From: Bacilli bacterium
Lineage (GTDB): Bacteria; Bacillota_I; Bacilli_A; RFN20; CAG-826
DNA length: 64,000 bases
Reading direction: 5' to 3'
Assembly: GCA_017635465.1 (NCBI GenBank)
Contig: JAGBLL010000036.1
Location: 68,590 to 132,589, forward strand
How positions within the stretch are numbered: the first letter of the stretch is position 1; each line of letters opens with the position of its first letter. Below, piece after piece: positions 59,710 through 64,000 of the stretch. The translations under genes were made by a program, and so were the position numbers. The notes under the pieces were generated by a model. That model searched no databases. It was not told where the DNA came from and was given only the letters and a program-made list of their open reading frames with translations.

Positions 59710-61612
59710 GATATTTATCTTTTTACTAATCACACCAATCCTTGCTTCTTGTAGCAATGATTCTTTTCATTATAGGGAGCAAAAAGAAATCGATGTTGTT
59801 TTAGTATCTGGGGAGCATTATCAAGTAGTGGACCATGACCAGAAAAAAGACGACACAAATATCAATATTGCCCATTTAGTTTCATCTAACACTGTTAAGT
59901 ACACAATTGGTGTAGAAAAGAATTACTATGTCAGTGGTATCTCTTACGAAGATAGCAAAGTATTCTTTATTGGTAACAGCCAATATTCAGTAGTGCTAAA
60001 TAACGTGAAATATTCGACACGTGTTACTGTTTATGTTGATCAAATAAGTGGTGATCCTTCAGAAGAAGGTGAACCAGGCGATGAAAGCAATAACGAAATC
60101 ACATACGACGCTAACGGTGGTGAATACATCTTAGTGGATGGTTTACCAATGAATAAGACTATTTATTCCACAATCCATCATCCACGTCCGAATACATCAA
60201 TCGGCACAGATATTATGTATCGCGATGGTTATAACTTAATTGGTTGGAATACTAAAAGTGATTTAAGTGGTGAACATATCGGTCTAGGTAGTAGATATCT
60301 AGATTTAAATAATCACACATTCACTCTCTATGCTGAATGGTCTAAATACACTGATAAATCTAACTTCACATATCACGAAGTACATGAAGATGAGGAAGAT
60401 TATGTTGTTATTGATAAATATATCGGTACCTCTATAGATGTATCAATTCCAGAATTTATTGATGGATTACCAATTAAAGTCATTGGGGATGAGGCTTTCC
60501 GTCATTCAATTGTAGAAAAGATTGTTTTACCAAAATCAATCACTAATTTAGGCATTCTCTGCTTTGGTCAAAGCAAACTTAAAGAGCTTTATTTCTTCGA
60601 CAATTTGAGAAATATATCTGACGGATGCTTTATGGAAAATAATGACTTTTCAACAGTCCATATTAACGCTATATTGCCTCCAAGATTTCCAAGTTTTGAT
60701 CGTCATTCTACATACGCTGATAAGATCGATAACCTTATCGTCAATAAAGACAAGAAAAAGATTATTATCTTAGGTGGAAGTGGAGCTTATTATAACGTTG
60801 ATGCTTGTACATTAAAGAAACTATATCCAGATTATGAGCCATTCAATGTTGCGATAAACGGCTGGTTTAATAATTACATTCAACTCGATATCATTGATAA
60901 ATTCGTTGGTGAAAACGATGTCTTTTTACATGTTGTTGAAAGCTGTGGACAATACCAATTTTTGACTGTCAATAATATGGGATACTTTAGTTCGAAAAAC
61001 GGTTATGATTCACGCTTTTTCAACGCTTTAGAATTAAATTATGATTTGATTTCATACGCTGATATAAGAAAAGTTAGTAACTTCTTTGATGTTTTTATGA
61101 CATTCAATAATTCTAGAGCAAGTAGAGAGCCTAAGAAATATACCGATTATACTGATTATGCGGATAAAAGAGGCGATTATTCTAACGATCCCACAATAAG
61201 AAAAAATGAAGATCCAAAAACTATTTATAGTAAGGAAGATAAAACAAAAATCGAAAGAAATGCTTCAATTACCCAAGAAGGTTCAGTTGATACAAAATGC
61301 TATTCTAGTCAAGGGATGAACAAACTACTTGGTTATTATCAACAGTTCATCGATAAAGGGGCAAAAATATATTTTGCTTTTGCTTGTGTGGCTGAGCAGT
61401 CTTTATTGCTAGAAGAAGCAACAGAAGAAAACATTCATAGATACGAAGTTGAAGTTCGTGCTTATCTTTCTAAAAAAGTCACATTTCTTAATACTATGGC
61501 TGATGCTTTAACTAGTGTGCAATATTTTGCTGATAGTGATTGGCATTTGAAATATGAAAAAGCAGTTGAAGAAACTATCAAATTAGCGGATAGCATAGGA
61601 GCGTTGAATTAA
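59696..61612 (+). CDS. SGNH-type lipoprotein with Listeria-Bacteroides repeat and LRR domain
   Basis: A 638-residue lipoprotein with lipobox LASC (Cys19). A beta region (25-115) is followed by a Listeria-Bacteroides (Flg_new) repeat (about 133-218, ITYDANGGEY ending LYAEWSKY) and a BspA-like LRR_5 segment (about 225-335, IGDEAFRHSIVEKIVLPKSI). The SGNH-hydrolase-like domain (about 355-638) has block I IIILGGSGAYYN with the Ser, a block-III-like Asn in INGWFNN, and DSDWHL with the Asp-x-His pair at the end. SGNH proteins beside MBOAT enzymes (AlgJ/AlgX, DltD, PatB) perform or assist O-acyl transfer. The three-part fusion is unusual. Start codon lies inside the ligase gene. Confidence 0.8.
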   Translation: MHINKIFIFLLITPILASCSNDSFHYREQKEIDVVLVSGEHYQVVDHDQKKDDTNINIAHLVSSNTVKYTIGVEKNYYVSGISYEDSKVFFIGNSQYSVVLNNVKYSTRVTVYVDQISGDPSEEGEPGDESNNEITYDANGGEYILVDGLPMNKTIYSTIHHPRPNTSIGTDIMYRDGYNLIGWNTKSDLSGEHIGLGSRYLDLNNHTFTLYAEWSKYTDKSNFTYHEVHEDEEDYVVIDKYIGTSIDVSIPEFIDGLPIKVIGDEAFRHSIVEKIVLPKSITNLGILCFGQSKLKELYFFDNLRNISDGCFMENNDFSTVHINAILPPRFPSFDRHSTYADKIDNLIVNKDKKKIIILGGSGAYYNVDACTLKKLYPDYEPFNVAINGWFNNYIQLDIIDKFVGENDVFLHVVESCGQYQFLTVNNMGYFSSKNGYDSRFFNALELNYDLISYADIRKVSNFFDVFMTFNNSRASREPKKYTDYTDYADKRGDYSNDPTIRKNEDPKTIYSKEDKTKIERNASITQEGSVDTKCYSSQGMNKLLGYYQQFIDKGAKIYFAFACVAEQSLLLEEATEENIHRYEVEVRAYLSKKVTFLNTMADALTSVQYFADSDWHLKYEKAVEETIKLADSIGALN

Positions 61613-61863
61613 TGGGTGAATATTTAATATTTAACGTGACACCTATCGTCTTATTCTCACTCGCTCTAGTGGCGCTTATTTTAGATATTATTTTTAAAAA
61701 AGTATTCCTTAAGATTATCTTTGCTTTATTTGCTACTGGTTTTATTATTGCTTCCTTATTATTAGGAGCATCATTTCAAGAAATATTAATCGCAGTGCTT
61801 ATTCTCATAGTCATTGCGTTATTTAGTTATTATCCAAAAAGGAAGAAGGAAGAAAAAGTATGA
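61612..61863 (+). CDS. Small three-helix membrane protein of the acylation operon
   Basis: An 83-residue hydrophobic protein with three closely spaced helices (about 8-27, 31-51 and 54-73) and a basic tail (PKRKKEEKV). It overlaps the previous stop by 1 bp (TAATG) and the MBOAT start by 4 bp, so it is translated with them. It has no family I recognise. It may be an assembly partner of the MBOAT enzyme, comparable in position to DltX-like peptides, but the similarity is only positional. Confidence 0.7.
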   Translation: MGEYLIFNVTPIVLFSLALVALILDIIFKKVFLKIIFALFATGFIIASLLLGASFQEILIAVLILIVIALFSYYPKRKKEEKV

Positions 61864-63353
61864 CGTTTAATTCATTACAATTTCTTATCTTCTTGCCAGT
61901 AGTTATCATCCTTTATTTTATCGTGCCTCATAAGTTTAGATGGGTAGTTTTATTAGTGGCGTCTTATTATGCCTATATGAGTTGGAACCCATGGCTAGTT
62001 TTCTTAATTTTAGCCACGACGGTAGTGAGTTATCTCGCTGGATTATTAATGCCAAAGGCTAAAAATCAAAAGGTTAAGAAACTATTACTAGTAATAACTA
62101 TCATTGTTTGTCTAGGCATTTTGATATTCTTTAAATATGTCAATTTCTTATTATCTTCCGTTATTAATTTCCTCAACTTATTCTCAATGAATATCCATAG
62201 TGTAGCGTTAGATATTATTTTGCCTATTGGTATTTCATTCTATACGTTCCAAACGCTTTCATATGTCATCGATGTTTATAGAGGTAAATTTGAGCCAGAA
62301 AAGCATTTCGGTTATTACGCTTTATATGTTTCATTTTTCCCTCAATTAGTCGCAGGACCAATTGAAAGACCAGAAAATCTTCTTCCTCAACTTAAAGAGA
62401 AACATAAAGTTAATAAAGAAGATTTATTAGCAGGTCTGCAATTACTAGTGGTTGGTTTCTTTAGAAAATGTGTCGTCGCAGACTTTACTGGTTTGTTTGT
62501 TAATAATGTTTTTGCGGATTTAGCTAACGCGAATGCATTGTCATTATTAGCCGCTGGCGCTTTATTCATGGTGCAACTTTATTGTGACTTTGGTGGTTAT
62601 TCAGAAATAGCCGCAGGTAGTGCGAGGATGATGGGCATTAAATTATCTAAGAACTTTGACAAACCATTCAGCGAGGTCACAATTTCTAAGCTTATGCGTA
62701 AATGGCATATGACTTTAACTAGCTGGCTTACTGATTATGTTTACATTCCTTTAGGTGGAAATAGGAAAGGTAAATTTAGACGAATTATCAATGTCTTTAT
62801 CGTTTATATATTATGTGGTTTATGGCATGGTGCAAACTGGACATTTGTCTTATGGGGTTTATTCGCTGGTGTAATTATGGTCATCGAAGGATTGATTAAA
62901 AATCCAGTTCGTAATTTCGCTAAAAAGCACAATATCAATTACCATCGCCCATTGATTAATGTTATTAGACGTGTATTTGTTTACATGATATTAGTGTTCT
63001 CCGCTTTCTTCTTCCGCGCTCAAAGCATCCAACAAATCGGTGTTATCTACGCGAAATTATTTACATCATTTGGCTTTGGAGTGAATTACTTCAACGTGGC
63101 ATTATCTTCATTAGGTATGAAGGTCATCGATATTATAGAAATAGCACTTATTTTAGGTGTGATGTATAAACTTTATGACTTAGCATATGATACTTCGTTT
63201 ATGCAAGTTGACGCTGATGGCAATGCAGTTATTGCTAAGAACAAGTACTTCAAAAACATCATCATTTGCTTGATGGTAGTAGCTATTGCTTTAGGCTGGT
63301 TTATGCTTATTTCTAGCGACGCTGTTAGCGCATTTGTGTATTTCCAATTCTAG
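61860..63353 (+). CDS. MBOAT-family O-acyltransferase (AlgI/DltB-like)
   Basis: A 497-residue polytopic membrane protein. It opens with MTFNSLQFLIFLPVVIILYF and contains the AlgI-type marks FFPQLVAGPIERPENLLPQL, FGGYSEIAAGSARMMGIKL, FDKPF, LTDYVYIPLGGNRKG and the catalytic histidine in LCGLWHGANWTFVLWG. These enzymes pass acyl groups, usually acetyl, across the membrane to glycans such as alginate, peptidoglycan or teichoic acid. The neighbouring SGNH proteins would complete transfer to the polymer. The acceptor glycan cannot be named from sequence. Confidence 0.95.
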   Translation: MTFNSLQFLIFLPVVIILYFIVPHKFRWVVLLVASYYAYMSWNPWLVFLILATTVVSYLAGLLMPKAKNQKVKKLLLVITIIVCLGILIFFKYVNFLLSSVINFLNLFSMNIHSVALDIILPIGISFYTFQTLSYVIDVYRGKFEPEKHFGYYALYVSFFPQLVAGPIERPENLLPQLKEKHKVNKEDLLAGLQLLVVGFFRKCVVADFTGLFVNNVFADLANANALSLLAAGALFMVQLYCDFGGYSEIAAGSARMMGIKLSKNFDKPFSEVTISKLMRKWHMTLTSWLTDYVYIPLGGNRKGKFRRIINVFIVYILCGLWHGANWTFVLWGLFAGVIMVIEGLIKNPVRNFAKKHNINYHRPLINVIRRVFVYMILVFSAFFFRAQSIQQIGVIYAKLFTSFGFGVNYFNVALSSLGMKVIDIIEIALILGVMYKLYDLAYDTSFMQVDADGNAVIAKNKYFKNIIICLMVVAIALGWFMLISSDAVSAFVYFQF

Positions 63354-63356
63354 TTA

Positions 63357-64000
63357 TGAAAAAAGGTACAGTGATTTCCATTATTATTTCTTCTCTTTGC
63401 TTACTAGCAATACCTTTAACTGTGCTTTCATTTGGATTAGCTATACCAACGCAATTTGATGAAACATATTACGGTGAATTACCTTATTTATTTAAGCGTT
63501 TGAAAAATGGTAAAGAAGGTAAGATTATCTTTGTTGGTAATAGCGCAATTGCTTTTGGCAATAGAAAAGACTTAATAGAAAAAGAACTTAATAAAGAAGT
63601 AGTAACGTTTGGTCTCTATGGTGCGATAGGCACTAAAGCGATGATGGATCTTTCTAAAGCGGGTATTAAGAAAGGCGATATCGTTGTTTTATCTCCTGAA
63701 ATAAGTGAACAAGGTTTATCTTTATATTTCTCTAGTGAAAACATGTGGATGGCGATTGACGGTCATTACGATATGCTTAATTACCTCGCTAAAGATAATA
63801 AAGAATCCATGGTGGGTAATTTCGCTTCTTTCGCCGCGAAGAAATTTGATTATATGGTGAAAGGTAAAAAACCTAAAGTCGATGGTGTTTATCAACAGTC
63901 TTCATTTAATAAAGATAACCAAGAAGTTGGCTATATGACCTATAACAGAGAATACAACTACATGGTTAATGGTTATGACGCTAACTCGATGGTGAAATTC
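63357..64000 (+). CDS. SGNH/DltD-like membrane-anchored protein (partial)
   Basis: An open frame of 214 codons starting 3 nt after the MBOAT stop and running off the window. The N-terminal signal-anchor helix (about residues 4-28) is followed by an SGNH-like block I, IIFVGNSAIAFGNRKDL, with the candidate nucleophile Ser, and GLYGAIGTKAMMDLSKAGIK and KGDIVVLSPEISEQG after it. This is the pattern of the AlgJ/DltD-like partners found after MBOAT genes. The catalytic Asp-His pair would lie beyond the window edge. Confidence 0.78.

Overview
The window is about 36-38% GC by eye. It uses the standard bacterial code: TGA is a real stop, for example at the ends of addA and the rluA-like gene. Strong AGGAGG-type ribosome sites, diacylglyceryl lipoproteins, LytTR/GHKL two-component systems, HrcA/CIRCE heat-shock control and AddAB point to a Bacillota of the Bacilli branch, probably an uncultured gut or rumen lineage near Erysipelotrichales/RF39-like groups. 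That placement is inferred from gene content only. No rRNA, tRNA, CRISPR array or insertion sequence was seen. Region 1 (1-7.6 kb): the 5' end of lgt, a CAAX-type protease and a Na/Pi cotransporter on the minus strand; a small gene broken by two apparent frameshifts; gpmA; a cysteine hydrolase; and a minus-strand operon of small membrane proteins around an orphan PstS-like binding protein. Region 2 (7.6-14.3 kb): an energy operon of ATP-type PEP carboxykinase followed directly by oxaloacetate decarboxylase subunits alpha, gamma-like, biotin carrier and the Na+-pumping beta subunit, then biotin ligase and a HAD phosphatase. Together these could convert PEP to pyruvate with ATP gain and Na+ export. 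Region 3 (14.2-26.4 kb): thyA-folA-asnA on minus; addB-addA-rluA on plus; hsp20 behind two CIRCE operators; and htpG. Region 4 (26.5-58.2 kb): the most striking part, a 32-kb extracytoplasmic glycan locus. It holds six family-3 glycoside hydrolases. Five have the circularly permuted domain order and are membrane-anchored or exported. The sixth is canonical and apparently cytoplasmic. Interleaved are four lipoproteins (Ig-like, CBM-like, an esterase, and one with a Gly/Gln/Phe/Pro repeat), a TetR-family regulator and two LytTR response-regulator/GHKL-kinase pairs. Upstream of genes flanking each pair I find direct repeats with a 21-bp period, the spacing used by LytTR regulators. The motif is different for the two pairs: GTAA-N2-TTAYGCA near the first and TTTTRTCCCA near the second. 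Region 5 (58.2-64 kb): an AMP-forming ligase, an SGNH-type lipoprotein with a Listeria-Bacteroides repeat and LRR, a small membrane protein, an MBOAT acyltransferase and a second SGNH-type protein that runs off the end. This looks like a Dlt/Alg-like surface-glycan O-acylation operon. Recurring themes are promoters whose -10 box lies 4-9 nt before the ATG with no ribosome site (leaderless mRNAs), and a repeated GGGGCGC hairpin terminator preceded by a competing CCTTTC/GAAAGG hairpin after GH3-locus genes.
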